A stretch of 64,000 bases of DNA, taken from NCBI GenBank assembly GCA_963741315.1, contig CAVUHK010000005.1, forward strand, positions 620,001 through 684,000, given 5' to 3'. Made by a program: the position numbers and the translations under genes. This DNA is from PALSA-1003 sp963741315. Its GTDB lineage: Bacteria; Pseudomonadota; Gammaproteobacteria; Burkholderiales; Casimicrobiaceae. Shown here piece after piece: positions 19,274 to 28,023 of this stretch. The notes beneath the pieces are model-generated. The model had not been told where the DNA came from, did no database searches, and saw only the letters and a list, made by a program, of their open reading frames with translations. Each line of letters starts with the position of its first letter. Positions within the stretch are counted from its first letter, which is position 1.

Positions 19274-19675
19274 TCAGCGATACAGAGCGAGCAGTCGATC
19301 GGGCAAGGGTGCCGAGCGTTGCGTCTTGTAGTCGACCCAAACGATCTTGGCCGCGCCTTCGGCATACTTGCGCCCGTCGATGGTCATGTCGTAGTAGCTA
19401 TCGATACTCGAGCGGCCCGGCTCGCCCAGGTACATGGCCACCTCCACCGTCGCCGGAAAGGTGATTGCGAGGTGGAAGGTGCAGCTGGCGTTGACGATGA
19501 AATGGCCCTCGCCCGGGAACGCCCCGGCGCGCGCAAGCACGTCGTTCATCCAGGCGATGCGCGCCTCTTCCATGTAGCGAAAGTAGCTGGTGTGGTTGAC
19601 GTGCCCCAGCGCGTCCATGTCCCCCCAGCGCACGGGTACGCGGATCGTCTGCACGAGGTGGCGGGTCGAGGTCAT
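19274..19675 (-). CDS. Hotdog-fold acyl-CoA thioesterase (YbgC/FadM-like)
   Basis: 133 residues. The 4-hydroxybenzoyl-CoA-thioesterase-type signature VRWGDMDALGHVNHTSYFRYMEEAR is present in full, with the catalytic Asp in WGDMDALGH. It hydrolyses an acyl-CoA, perhaps to relieve CoA trapping; chain-length preference is unknown. The first ATG of the conserved region was taken as the start. It shares an operon with acetoacetate-CoA ligase and is divergent from ETF-QO. Confidence 0.9.
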   Translation of the reverse strand: MTSTRHLVQTIRVPVRWGDMDALGHVNHTSYFRYMEEARIAWMNDVLARAGAFPGEGHFIVNASCTFHLAITFPATVEVAMYLGEPGRSSIDSYYDMTIDGRKYAEGAAKIVWVDYKTQRSAPLPDRLLALYR

Positions 19676-19699
19676 GGCCGGCTTCGGGGGAAAGCGAAT

Positions 19700-19705
19700 T
19701 ATAAT
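19700..19705 (+). promoter_or_regulatory. Candidate -10 box for ETF-QO
   Basis: TATAAT within the 87-nt divergent gap, 58 nt before the proposed start of the ETF-QO gene. A clear -35 is not visible because the expected position lies in the GC-rich 5' end of the thioesterase gene. Confidence 0.45.
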
Positions 19706-19762
19706 CGACGCCGCCCTACCGGCCGCCCGACCCCAACCGTTCGCCCCTCCTGGAGGATGCCC

Positions 19763-21427
19763 GTGGCACGCGAGGCAATGCAATACGACGTCGTCATCGT
19801 CGGCGGCGGACCGGCAGGACTCGCCGCGGCGATCCGCCTGAAGCAGCTCGCGGCGATGGGCGGACGCGAGACCAGCGTCTGCGTGCTCGAAAAAGGTTCC
19901 GAGATCGGCGCGCATATTCTGTCGGGCGCGGTGATCGACCCGCGCGCGCTCGCTGAACTGATTCCCGACTGGCAGGCCGCGGGTGCGCCGCTGACCACGC
20001 CGGTGACCAAGGACCGATTCCTGGTGCTCAGTGCCACCGGCGCGCGGCGCATTCCCAATTGGCTGATGCCGCCACTGATGAACAACCACGGCTGCTACAT
20101 CGCGAGCCTTGGCAGTGTCTGTCGCTGGCTCGGACAGCAGGCCGAGGGGCTGGGCGTGGAAATCTATCCCGGCTTCGCTGCCGCGGAAGTGCTCTACAGC
20201 GACGCCGGCGCGGTGCGCGGTGTCGCGACCGGCGACGTCGGCGTGGCCCGCGACGGCACGCACAAGCCCGAGTATCAGCAGGGCATGGAACTGCACGCCA
20301 AGTACACGCTGTTCGCGGAAGGCTGCCGCGGCTCTCTGTCGCAGGAACTGATGGCGAAGTTCGGCCTGCGCGAAGGTGTCGACCCGCAGAAGTACGGCAT
20401 CGGCATCAAGGAACTCTGGCAGGTCGCGCCAGGCAAGCACCAGCGCGGACTGGTCATGCACACGCAGGGCTGGCCCCTGGACTCGAAGACCGGCGGCGGA
20501 TCGTTCCTCTATCACTTCGATGCCGACCTGGTGTCGGTCGGCTTCGTCGTGCACCTGAATTACGAGAACCCGCATCTCTCGCCATACGACGAATTCCAGC
20601 GCTTCAAGACGCACCCCGCCATCCAAGGCACCTTCGAGGGCGGCAAGCGGCTGGCCTACGGCGCGCGCGCAATCAGCGAAGGCGGCCTGCAGTCGATACC
20701 GAAACTGACCTTTCCCGGAGGCGCGCTGGTCGGTGACGCTGCGGGTTTCCTGAACGTGCCGCGCATCAAGGGCACTCACAATGCGATGAAGACCGGCATG
20801 CAGGGCGCCGAGTCGGCATACGCGGCACTGACCGAAAATCGCCAGCACGATGAACTCGCAAGTTACCCCGCCGCGTTCCGATCGTCGTGGGCGCACGATG
20901 AACTCTACAAGGTTCGCAACGTCAAGCCAGGGCTCAAGTGGGGCGCCATGTTCGGCACGCTGCACGGCGGCATCCACATGTGGCTCAACGATCTCGGGCT
21001 GGGCGCGCTAGTGGGTTGGACATTGCACCATGGCAAGCCGGACAACGAGTCCCTGAAGCCTGCGGCCGAAATGCCGCGCATCGAGTATCCGAAATACGAC
21101 GGCGTACTCACCTTCGACAAACTCTCCTCGGTGTTCATCTCCAACACCAATCACGAGGAGAATCAGCCTTCGCATCTGCAACTACGCGATCCTGCGGTGC
21201 CGGTCGCGGTGAATCTGGCGCTCTACGACGGTCCCGAGCAGCGCTATTGCCCTGCCGGTGTGTACGAGTTCGTCGCCGACGAAGCCGTGGGCGGCGCGGC
21301 GCGTCGGCTGCAGATCAATGCGCAGAACTGCGTGCACTGCAAGACCTGCGACATCAAGGATCCGCGCCAGAACATCCACTGGGTGACTCCGGAAGGCGGA
21401 GGCGGTCCGAATTACCCCAACATGTGA
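19763..21427 (+). CDS. Electron transfer flavoprotein-ubiquinone oxidoreductase
   Basis: About 554 residues. It moves electrons from reduced ETF to the quinone pool at the membrane. FAD site VIVGGGPAGLAAAIRLK at the N-terminus; a C-terminal [4Fe-4S] site with C-P-A-G-V and CVHCKTCDIKDPRQNIHW. A strong GGAGG sits 6 nt before the GTG at 19763; the ATG at 19757 would touch that SD directly, so GTG is preferred. An ATG at 19778 is a third option. It works with the ETF genes at 31.8-33.5 kb. The 3' end overlaps the convergent ROK kinase gene by 16 nt. Confidence 0.94.
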   Translation: MAREAMQYDVVIVGGGPAGLAAAIRLKQLAAMGGRETSVCVLEKGSEIGAHILSGAVIDPRALAELIPDWQAAGAPLTTPVTKDRFLVLSATGARRIPNWLMPPLMNNHGCYIASLGSVCRWLGQQAEGLGVEIYPGFAAAEVLYSDAGAVRGVATGDVGVARDGTHKPEYQQGMELHAKYTLFAEGCRGSLSQELMAKFGLREGVDPQKYGIGIKELWQVAPGKHQRGLVMHTQGWPLDSKTGGGSFLYHFDADLVSVGFVVHLNYENPHLSPYDEFQRFKTHPAIQGTFEGGKRLAYGARAISEGGLQSIPKLTFPGGALVGDAAGFLNVPRIKGTHNAMKTGMQGAESAYAALTENRQHDELASYPAAFRSSWAHDELYKVRNVKPGLKWGAMFGTLHGGIHMWLNDLGLGALVGWTLHHGKPDNESLKPAAEMPRIEYPKYDGVLTFDKLSSVFISNTNHEENQPSHLQLRDPAVPVAVNLALYDGPEQRYCPAGVYEFVADEAVGGAARRLQINAQNCVHCKTCDIKDPRQNIHWVTPEGGGGPNYPNM

Positions 21428-22326
21428 TCGCGCGGCCACAGCCACGCCGCGCCGCGCACTCCGCTGGAGTCGCCATGGCGATGCGCCACGAGCCGCGTGT
21501 CGACGCGATCCGAGAACACCCATTGGCCCCACAACTGCGGAACGTCGGTGTACAGCGCGGCAACGTTGGACAAGCCGCCGCCAAGCACGATGACGTCCGG
21601 ATCGAGCAGATTGATAACGTGCGCCAGCGCCCGTGCGAGACGCTCTTCGTAGCGGCGCAACGACGCGCCGGCGGTGATATCTCCGGCAGCGGCGCGCGTC
21701 GCGATTTCCATTGCAGCTGCGCGCTCGCCGGCCACGGTCAGGTGATCGCGCTCCAGGCCCGGTCCGGACAGAAACGTCTCGATACAACCGTGCTTACCGC
21801 AAAAACAGCGCGGGCCCGGACGCTCGGCATCGGTGGGCCACGGAAGCGGATTGTGGCCCCATTCGCCGGCGATGGCATTCGGACCCACCAGGACTTCGCC
21901 GCGCACGACGATGCCGCCACCCACGCCGGTGCCGATGATGACGCCGAAGACCACACCCGCCCCCTGCCCCGCGCCGTCGACAGCTTCCGACAAGGCAAAG
22001 CAGTTGGCGTCGTTGGTCATGCGAATCTCGCGTTCGAGCATTGCTTCGAGATCGGCCTTGACGGGTTGGCCATTGAGGCAGACCGAATTCGAGCCCCGGA
22101 GCAAGCCGGTCGCGACGGACAGGGAACCCGGCGTGCCGACGCCGACGCGACCCCTGGACCCCAGCTCCGCTTCGCCCGCGCGGACTAGATCGGCAATCTG
22201 CCGCAGCGTCGCGGCATAGTCGTTGCTGGGCGTGGCAACGCGCCGGCGCAGGAGCTCGCGGCCGTCGGCGTCGAGCGCGATGATCTCGGTCTTGGTGCCC
22301 CCCAGGTCGATACCGAAGCGAAGCAT
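21412..22326 (-). CDS. ROK-family sugar kinase (fructokinase/N-acetylhexosamine kinase-like)
   Basis: 304 residues, no helix-turn-helix, so an enzyme rather than a ROK repressor. The ATP motif GIDLGGTKTE, the catalytic EWGHNPLP and the zinc site CFCGKHGC-IE are present. It phosphorylates a free hexose such as fructose or mannose; the exact sugar is not readable. It is divergently transcribed from an AfuA-like ABC cassette across a 151-nt gap, suggesting shared control. The 3' end runs 16 nt into the convergent ETF-QO gene. Confidence 0.9.
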   Translation of the reverse strand: MLRFGIDLGGTKTEIIALDADGRELLRRRVATPSNDYAATLRQIADLVRAGEAELGSRGRVGVGTPGSLSVATGLLRGSNSVCLNGQPVKADLEAMLEREIRMTNDANCFALSEAVDGAGQGAGVVFGVIIGTGVGGGIVVRGEVLVGPNAIAGEWGHNPLPWPTDAERPGPRCFCGKHGCIETFLSGPGLERDHLTVAGERAAAMEIATRAAAGDITAGASLRRYEERLARALAHVINLLDPDVIVLGGGLSNVAALYTDVPQLWGQWVFSDRVDTRLVAHRHGDSSGVRGAAWLWPRDHMLG

Positions 22327-22399
22327 GGCTTTCGAAGCTGCGTTTCCTCAGAATGGCGCATTGGCGCGACAGGTGCCGCGACGCAACAGCAACGAACGG

Positions 22400-22429
22400 T
22401 TGACGCCGCTCGGCGCTATCACTGATTAT
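22400..22429 (+). promoter_or_regulatory. Candidate sigma-70 promoter of the AfuA-like ABC cassette
   Basis: TTGACG (22400-22405) and GATTAT (22424-22429) are separated by 18 nt. The tandem 11-bp repeats start at the next base, covering the expected transcription start. Confidence 0.5.
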
Positions 22430-22462
22430 TACAGAATCACTACAAACTCATTACAGTCTCAC
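22430..22462. repeat. Three tandem 11-bp repeats, operator-like
   Basis: Three head-to-tail copies, TACAGAATCAC, TACAAACTCAT and TACAGTCTCAC, share TACA-N3-TCA with one-turn spacing. They lie directly downstream of the promoter candidate and end 5 nt before the SD (GGAGGAG) of the first binding-protein gene. The AT-rich character contrasts with the surrounding DNA. One-helical-turn direct repeats here fit a regulator binding one DNA face and blocking initiation; the regulator is unknown. Confidence 0.6.
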
Positions 22463-22477
22463 CCCCGGAGGAGTCCC

Positions 22478-23506
22478 ATGCATCTGCAACGAAGTCTGCT
22501 CGCCGCAACCCTCGGCCTGCTTGCGCTGCCTGTCGCCGCGCAGCAGCAGGTCAACGTAATGTGCCCGATGGCCGCCGAATGGTGCAACATGGCCGCGACC
22601 GAATTCGAGAAGGCGACCGGCATCAAGGTCGCGCTCACGCTCAAGGGCTCGGGCGAATCGTACGCGACCATCGCCGCGGAAAAGGCCAATCCGAAGCACG
22701 ACATCTGGTATGGCGGCACCGGTGATCCGCACCTGCAGGCGGCGGAACAGGACCTCACGATCGCCTACAAGTCGCCGCTGCTCGACCAGCTGCAGCCGTG
22801 GGCAAAGAAACAAGCCGAGCAGTCCGGCTACAAGACCGTAGGAATCTACCTGGGCGTGCTTGGCATGGGCTACAACACCGAGCTGCTCGCCAAGAAAAAG
22901 GCGACCGCGCCGGCATGCTGGAAGGACCTCGGCAAACCCGAATACAAAGGCGACCTGCAGATGGCGAATCCCAATGCATCGGGCACCGCCTACACCGCGA
23001 TCGCGACGCTGGTGCAGGTTTTCGGCGAGGACGAAGCCTTCAAGATGCTCAAGGACTGGAACAAGAACATCAGCAACTACGCACGGCAAGGCGTCGGCCC
23101 GATCAAGGCGACCGCGCGCGGCGAGAACATGGTGGCGGTGTCCTTCATCCACGACGTCGTCACCGAGGCGCAGGCTGGCTTTCCGGTGAAGAGTGTCGCG
23201 CCCTGCGAAGGCACCGGCTACGAGATCGGCTCGATGTCGCTGATCAAGGGCGCGCGCAACCTCGAGAACGCCAAGAAATTCTACGACTGGGCGTTGACAC
23301 CTGCGGCGCAAAAACTGTCTTACGAATCGAAGTCATCGTTTCAGCTGCCGTCGAATGTCGCCACGCCAGTGTCGCCGCTGTCGCCGCGGCCCGCCGACAT
23401 CAAGCTGATCGATTACAACTTCGCGAAGTACGGCTCGTCGGCCGAGCGTAAGCGCCTGCTCGAAAAATGGGACAAGGAAGTCGGCGGAGCGGCTGCGGTT
23501 AAGTGA
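22478..23506 (+). CDS. Periplasmic binding protein, AfuA/FbpA superfamily (copy 1)
   Basis: 342 residues with a Sec signal (LLAATLGLLALPVAAQ). The mature protein is a type II two-lobed binding protein: VMCPMAAEWCNMAATEFEKA, DIWYGGTGDPH, YNTELLAKKK, CEGTGYEIGSM. The adjacent Tyr-Tyr pair that binds iron in FbpA is absent, arguing against ferric iron. Four Cys (two near the N-terminus, one in ACWKDL, one in PCEG) recur in copy 2 and may form disulfides. A strong SD (GGAGGAG) precedes the ATG. It is the first gene of the cassette, and a second paralogue follows. Confidence 0.88.
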   Translation: MHLQRSLLAATLGLLALPVAAQQQVNVMCPMAAEWCNMAATEFEKATGIKVALTLKGSGESYATIAAEKANPKHDIWYGGTGDPHLQAAEQDLTIAYKSPLLDQLQPWAKKQAEQSGYKTVGIYLGVLGMGYNTELLAKKKATAPACWKDLGKPEYKGDLQMANPNASGTAYTAIATLVQVFGEDEAFKMLKDWNKNISNYARQGVGPIKATARGENMVAVSFIHDVVTEAQAGFPVKSVAPCEGTGYEIGSMSLIKGARNLENAKKFYDWALTPAAQKLSYESKSSFQLPSNVATPVSPLSPRPADIKLIDYNFAKYGSSAERKRLLEKWDKEVGGAAAVK

Positions 23507-23545
23507 CGTCGGACCAGGCCGTGTGAAGCGCGGAATGGGGCCCGA

Positions 23546-23621
23546 CGTCATCCCCGCGAAAGCGGGGATCCAGTGGCGTCAGTGCGCAAGACACTGGGTT
23601 CCCGCTTTCGCGGGAACGACG
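23546..23621. repeat. Inverted pair of REP-like palindromes
   Basis: Two copies of a palindromic element, each with CCCCGCGAAAGCGGGG-like core (second copy reads TTCCCGCTTTCGCGGGAA), face each other around a short centre. The outer arms CGTCATCC and GGAACGACG also pair. This type of dispersed palindrome is common between proteobacterial genes. Its place between the two paralogous binding-protein genes could protect the upstream mRNA or reduce read-through. Confidence 0.75.
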
Positions 23622-23676
23622 AATTAGCAGTACCGTGTCTTGAGCGTGTGCGAACGAAGACTGAGCTAAGCGATCG

Positions 23677-24708
23677 ATGCACCCATCCCTAGCCCGCATT
23701 CTCCTGCTCGGCCTCGTTGGCTTGTTGTCAGCGACTGCAGCCCTCGCCCAGGGCACCCTCGCCATGTACTGCAGCTCGCCCAACACCGCCTGGTGCCAGG
23801 GCATGGCAAACGGCTTCGAGAAGGCGACCGGCGTCAAGACCACGGTCACGCAGAAGGCCACCGGCGAATTGTTCGCGCAGATCAAGGCCGAAGCCGCCAA
23901 TCCCAAGGGCGACATCTGGTGGGCGGGACCGGGTGACGCGTTCCTGCAGGCCGCGGAGGAAGGCCTGCTCGAGACCTACAAGTCGCCCAACCTCGATCAA
24001 CTCCAGCCGTGGGCGAAGCGCGAGGCCGAATTGTCGAAGTACCGCGTCGCCGGAGTCTATGGCGGCATCCTCGCGCTGGGCTACAACACCGAGCTCTTCG
24101 ACAAGAAAAAACTGCCGGTGCCCAAGTGCTGGAAGGATCTGACCAACCCGATCTACAAGGGCGAGGTGATGCTGTCGAACCCGAACTCCTCGGGCACCGC
24201 GTACATGATGCTCGCGTCGCTGGTGCAGGTGTTCGGCGAGGACGAAGCCTTTAAGTACATGAAGGCGCTCAACGCCAACGTCAACCAGTACGCGCGCTCG
24301 GGGATCGGTCCGATGACGGCGGTCACGCGCGGCGAAACCGGCATCGGCAGCACGGTGCTGCATGGCGTGATCAACGAGGTCGTGCGCGGTTTCCCCGTCA
24401 AGGCAATCCTGCCCTGCGAAGGCGTGGGCTACGAAGTCGGCTCGATGGCGGTCATCAAGGGCGCGCGCAACATGGACAACGCAAAGAAGTTCTTCGACTG
24501 GGCGCTGACCCCGGCCGCGCAGCAGATCGGCCTCGACATCAAGGAATACGCGATCCCGACCAACCGCAACGTGACATTGCCGCCGCAGGTGCCAAATCTG
24601 GCCGACATCAAGCTGATCGACTACGACAGCGCCAAGTACGGCACGACGGTCGAGCGCAAGCGCCTGCTCGAGCGCTGGGAGAAGGAAATCAACCAGGGCG
24701 CGCGCTAG
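23677..24708 (+). CDS. Periplasmic binding protein, AfuA/FbpA superfamily (copy 2)
   Basis: 343 residues, signal peptide LLLGLVGLLSATAALAQ. It is a clear paralogue of copy 1 over its full length (for example NTAWCQGMANGFEKATGV, LVQVFGEDEAFK, CEGVGYEVGSM, ADIKLIDYDSAKYG). The Tyr-Tyr iron motif is absent here too. Differences cluster in the predicted ligand face (copy 1 has FIHDVV, copy 2 VLHGVI), so the two may deliver related but different ligands to one permease. The ATG lies after a 170-nt gap holding the REP-like pair; no strong SD is visible. Confidence 0.88.
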   Translation: MHPSLARILLLGLVGLLSATAALAQGTLAMYCSSPNTAWCQGMANGFEKATGVKTTVTQKATGELFAQIKAEAANPKGDIWWAGPGDAFLQAAEEGLLETYKSPNLDQLQPWAKREAELSKYRVAGVYGGILALGYNTELFDKKKLPVPKCWKDLTNPIYKGEVMLSNPNSSGTAYMMLASLVQVFGEDEAFKYMKALNANVNQYARSGIGPMTAVTRGETGIGSTVLHGVINEVVRGFPVKAILPCEGVGYEVGSMAVIKGARNMDNAKKFFDWALTPAAQQIGLDIKEYAIPTNRNVTLPPQVPNLADIKLIDYDSAKYGTTVERKRLLERWEKEINQGAR

Positions 24709-24712
24709 GCGC

Positions 24713-26932
24713 ATGAACGCGAGGAACCGCGCCGTCGCCGGCTGGCTCGTCGTGGGCGCCATCGGCTTCGTCGGCGTGCCGTGGTACATGCTCGAAGCCT
24801 CGTTGCTGTCGCCGGCGTGGCTCACCCACTTCACCGACGCGACCAACGCGCCGGCACTGCTCCAGGCGGCACGACACGGACGGACATGGTTGTGGCCCGT
24901 CGGCGCGCTGCTCCTGGCAGGCGCCGCGCTGCTTGCGCCGGGTCTCGATCGCAATCTGCGTGCGCGCGCTCTGCTGGTGCTTGGTGCCATCGGGTTCCTC
25001 TACACGTTCGCGCAAGGCTTCGCCATCGGCGCGCAAGGCTGGTCCTTCGAAGCGCTGACCCGCACCTGGGGACCGCTCGACGGCAAGCAATACGGCATGG
25101 GGCTCGGCGCAACGCTCGCCCTTTCCTCGTTTACGATGCTCTTCGCGCTGGGGCTCGCCGAGCGCGGCAATTTCGGCGGCGACGGCTTCATCGCCGGCAG
25201 CATTGTCGCGATCCTCGCCGCGACGACCGTCTTCACCTTCTTCCCCATCCTGAACATCCTCATCAGCGCGTTCCAAGACGACGGTGGCGCGTTTCGCCTG
25301 TCCGCCTTCCTCGGCCGCTTCCTGCAGGAGAAGGTGTGGGGATTGGGTTGTCTGTCGGGCGGCCCGCGCTGCGGCGTAGCCTGGAACACGCTGCTGCTTG
25401 CGCTTATCTGCGGCTTCGGCACCACCGCGCTGGGGCTCGCCTTCGCGCTGGTGGTCACGCGGAGCAATTTCCGCTTCAAGAAACTGCTGCGCGCGATGTC
25501 GATCCTGCCGATCATCACGCCGCCCTTTGTCATCGGCCTGGCGCTGATTCTTCTCTTCGGTCGCTCGGGCGTGGTCAATCAGGTCCTGGAGATGGCCTTT
25601 GGAATCGATCCATCGCGCTGGTTCTATGGCCTGCCGGGCCTGATCCTCGCGCAATTGCTGTCGTTCACACCGATCGCGTTCCTGGTGCTGATCGGTGTCG
25701 TCGAAGGCGTGTCGCCGAGCATGGAAGAAGCCGCGCAGACGCTGCGCGCGAATAGCTGGCGCACCTTCATCGATGTGTCGCTGCCGCTGATGCGACCCGG
25801 ACTCGCCAATGCCTTCCTGATCGGCTTCATCGAGTCGATCGCCGACTTCGGCAACCCCATCGTGCTCGGCGGCAATTTTGGCGTGCTCGCGACCGAGGTG
25901 TTCTATTCGGTGGTTGGCGCGCAGCTCGACCAAGGCCGCGCGGCGGCACTCGGGCTGCTGCTGCTGGGTTTCGCGCTGGCAGCATTCTTCGCGCAGCGCT
26001 GGGTGCTCGGGCGCAAGGTCTATACGGTGGTGTCCGGCAAGGGCGATTCCGGTCTGCCGACACCGCTGCCCGATCGCGTGCGCAAGGTCTGCTATTCGCT
26101 GGCGGTGCCATGGATCATTCTCACCGTGATCATTTATGCCATGGCATTCGCGGGCGGCTTCGTCGAGCAATGGGGCCGCAACTACACGCCAACGCTGCGC
26201 CACTACGTCAAGGCCTTCGGGGTCGAGTCGGGCCCCAATGGCCTGTTGTGGGTCGGCACTGCGTGGAATTCGTTCTGGACCACCGTCAAGCTCTCGGCCA
26301 TCGCCGCCCCGCTGACCGCGGTGCTCGGACTGCTCACCGCGTACGTGCTGACGCGTCACAAATTCCGCGGCCAGTCGGCGTTCGAATTCGGCACGCTGCT
26401 CAGTTTCGCGATTCCCGGCACCGTGATCGGCGTGTCGTACATCCTCGCCTTCAACGTGCCGCCGATCGAGCTGACCGGCACCGCGCTGATCCTCATCGTC
26501 TGCAACGTCTTCCGCAACATGCCGGTGGGCGTGCGCGCCGGCATGGCGTCGATGGCGCAGATCGACAAGAGCCTCGACGAAGCCTCGACGACGCTCGGCG
26601 CGCGCGGCTTCACGACACTGCGGCGGGTGCTGCTGCCGCTGCTCAAGCCCGCGGTCGTCGCCGCACTTGTCTACAGTTTCGTGCGTTCGGTGACGACCGT
26701 CTCGGCAATCGTGTTCCTGGTGTCTGCGGAATACGAATGGGCGACCACCTACATCATCAACCGCGTCACCAACGGCGACTACGGCGTGTCGATCGCGTAC
26801 TCGTCAGTGCTCATCGTGCTCATGCTGCTCATCATCTGGGCGATCCAGCGCGTGGTGGGCAGCCGGCGCCTCGGTCGGCGCGCGGCGGTGGCGCCTGGTG
26901 GTGTGGCACAATTGGGCAGCAGCGCGGCCTGA
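24713..26932 (+). CDS. ABC transporter permease, fused double-domain (AfuB/FbpB type)
   Basis: 739 residues with about 14 hydrophobic segments forming two transmembrane domains in one chain. Each half carries an EAA loop for the ATPase (SMEEAAQTLRANSWRTF and SLDEASTTLGARGFTTL). An N-terminal extension of about 170 residues with four hydrophobic segments precedes the first transport domain. A periplasmic loop has two Cys (GLGCLSGGPRCG). It pairs with the two upstream binding proteins and the downstream ATPase. The ATG is 4 nt after the copy 2 stop. Confidence 0.92.
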   Translation: MNARNRAVAGWLVVGAIGFVGVPWYMLEASLLSPAWLTHFTDATNAPALLQAARHGRTWLWPVGALLLAGAALLAPGLDRNLRARALLVLGAIGFLYTFAQGFAIGAQGWSFEALTRTWGPLDGKQYGMGLGATLALSSFTMLFALGLAERGNFGGDGFIAGSIVAILAATTVFTFFPILNILISAFQDDGGAFRLSAFLGRFLQEKVWGLGCLSGGPRCGVAWNTLLLALICGFGTTALGLAFALVVTRSNFRFKKLLRAMSILPIITPPFVIGLALILLFGRSGVVNQVLEMAFGIDPSRWFYGLPGLILAQLLSFTPIAFLVLIGVVEGVSPSMEEAAQTLRANSWRTFIDVSLPLMRPGLANAFLIGFIESIADFGNPIVLGGNFGVLATEVFYSVVGAQLDQGRAAALGLLLLGFALAAFFAQRWVLGRKVYTVVSGKGDSGLPTPLPDRVRKVCYSLAVPWIILTVIIYAMAFAGGFVEQWGRNYTPTLRHYVKAFGVESGPNGLLWVGTAWNSFWTTVKLSAIAAPLTAVLGLLTAYVLTRHKFRGQSAFEFGTLLSFAIPGTVIGVSYILAFNVPPIELTGTALILIVCNVFRNMPVGVRAGMASMAQIDKSLDEASTTLGARGFTTLRRVLLPLLKPAVVAALVYSFVRSVTTVSAIVFLVSAEYEWATTYIINRVTNGDYGVSIAYSSVLIVLMLLIIWAIQRVVGSRRLGRRAAVAPGGVAQLGSSAA

Positions 26933-26946
26933 GCCTGGAACCGAAC

Positions 26947-28023
26947 ATGAACCAAGATCCTACAATGAAAGTAAAAGCCGCCTCGATCGAGTTTCGCAAC
27001 GTCAGCAAGCTCTACGGCAACGTCGCCGCGGTCAAGGACATCAGTTTCACCGTGGCCGCGGGCAGCCTGGTCACCCTGCTCGGCCCGTCTGGCTGCGGCA
27101 AGACGACGACGCTGCGCATGATTGCCGGACTGGAGCTTCCGACCATGGGGACCATTTTCATCGGCGGCGCCGACGTCACGCGCATTCCGGCCTCCGAGCG
27201 CGACGTGTCGATGGTCTTCCAGAGCTACGCCCTGTTCCCGCACATGTCGGTGATCGAGAATGTCGGCTACGGACTGAGCGTCGCCGGCCTGCCCAAGGCC
27301 GCGGTGCGCGACAAGGCGCAGGTCGCACTGACCACCGTCGGGCTCACCGGATTCGACGAACGCCTGCCTTCCGAGCTCTCGGGCGGTCAGCAGCAGCGCG
27401 TTGCTGTCGCGCGCGCGCTGGTGCTCGAGCCGTCGGTGCTGCTCTTCGACGAGCCACTCTCCAATCTCGATGCGCGGCTGCGCCGCCAGATGCGCGAGGA
27501 AATCCGCGACCTGCAGCAGCGGCTGGGTCTGACCGTCGTCTATGTGACGCACGACCAGGCCGAGGCGATGGCGGTGTCGGACAGGATCATCGTGATGAAC
27601 AAGGCGACCATCGCCCAGGAAGGCGCTCCGCGCGAACTCTACGAGCAGCCGCGCGACGTTTTCGTGGCAGGCTTCATGGGCGACGCCAATCGCGTGCGCG
27701 GCACGCTGCGCCGTGTCGACGATCGCCTCGGCGAACTCGTGCTGGGGCCATTGACCATGACGCTGCCGCATCGCGGGCTTGCCGGCAGCGTCGACGTCTC
27801 GATCCGTCCCGAGGCGATCGAACTCGGCGTCGCCAATGGCGGTGGCATGCCGGCGAAGGTGCGCAAGGCCGCATACATCGGCGGCCTGATGGAGTACACC
27901 ATCGCCACCGAGTTGGGCGACCTGTTCGTCATCAGCATGGCGGTCGATCGGCCGCTTGGCGCCGGCGCGCCGGTCTCGGTAACCCTCGCCCACCACGGCG
28001 TCGTCCCGATCGCCGCGGCATGA
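26947..28023 (+). CDS. ABC transporter ATP-binding protein (AfuC/FbpC/PotA type)
   Basis: 358 residues. Walker A GPSGCGKTT, Q-loop MVFQSYALFPH, signature LSGGQQQR, Walker B VLLFDEP and switch His VTHDQAEAM are all intact, followed by a C-terminal TOBE regulatory domain (SIRPEAIELG). It energises the upstream permease. The start is the first ATG of the homologous region; a second in-frame ATG (MKVKAASIEF, 18 nt on) is possible. The stop overlaps the ATG of the phosphatase gene by 4 nt. Confidence 0.95.
   Translation: MNQDPTMKVKAASIEFRNVSKLYGNVAAVKDISFTVAAGSLVTLLGPSGCGKTTTLRMIAGLELPTMGTIFIGGADVTRIPASERDVSMVFQSYALFPHMSVIENVGYGLSVAGLPKAAVRDKAQVALTTVGLTGFDERLPSELSGGQQQRVAVARALVLEPSVLLFDEPLSNLDARLRRQMREEIRDLQQRLGLTVVYVTHDQAEAMAVSDRIIVMNKATIAQEGAPRELYEQPRDVFVAGFMGDANRVRGTLRRVDDRLGELVLGPLTMTLPHRGLAGSVDVSIRPEAIELGVANGGGMPAKVRKAAYIGGLMEYTIATELGDLFVISMAVDRPLGAGAPVSVTLAHHGVVPIAAA

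Noticed and set aside
23546..23621. CRISPR-like repeat
   Set aside because: Only two copies, in inverted rather than direct orientation, with no spacer array and no cas genes.
22478..28023. Ferric-iron uptake (FbpABC) as the function of the ABC cassette
   Set aside because: Neither binding protein has the adjacent Tyr pair needed for iron, and the coupled phosphatase does not fit iron uptake.
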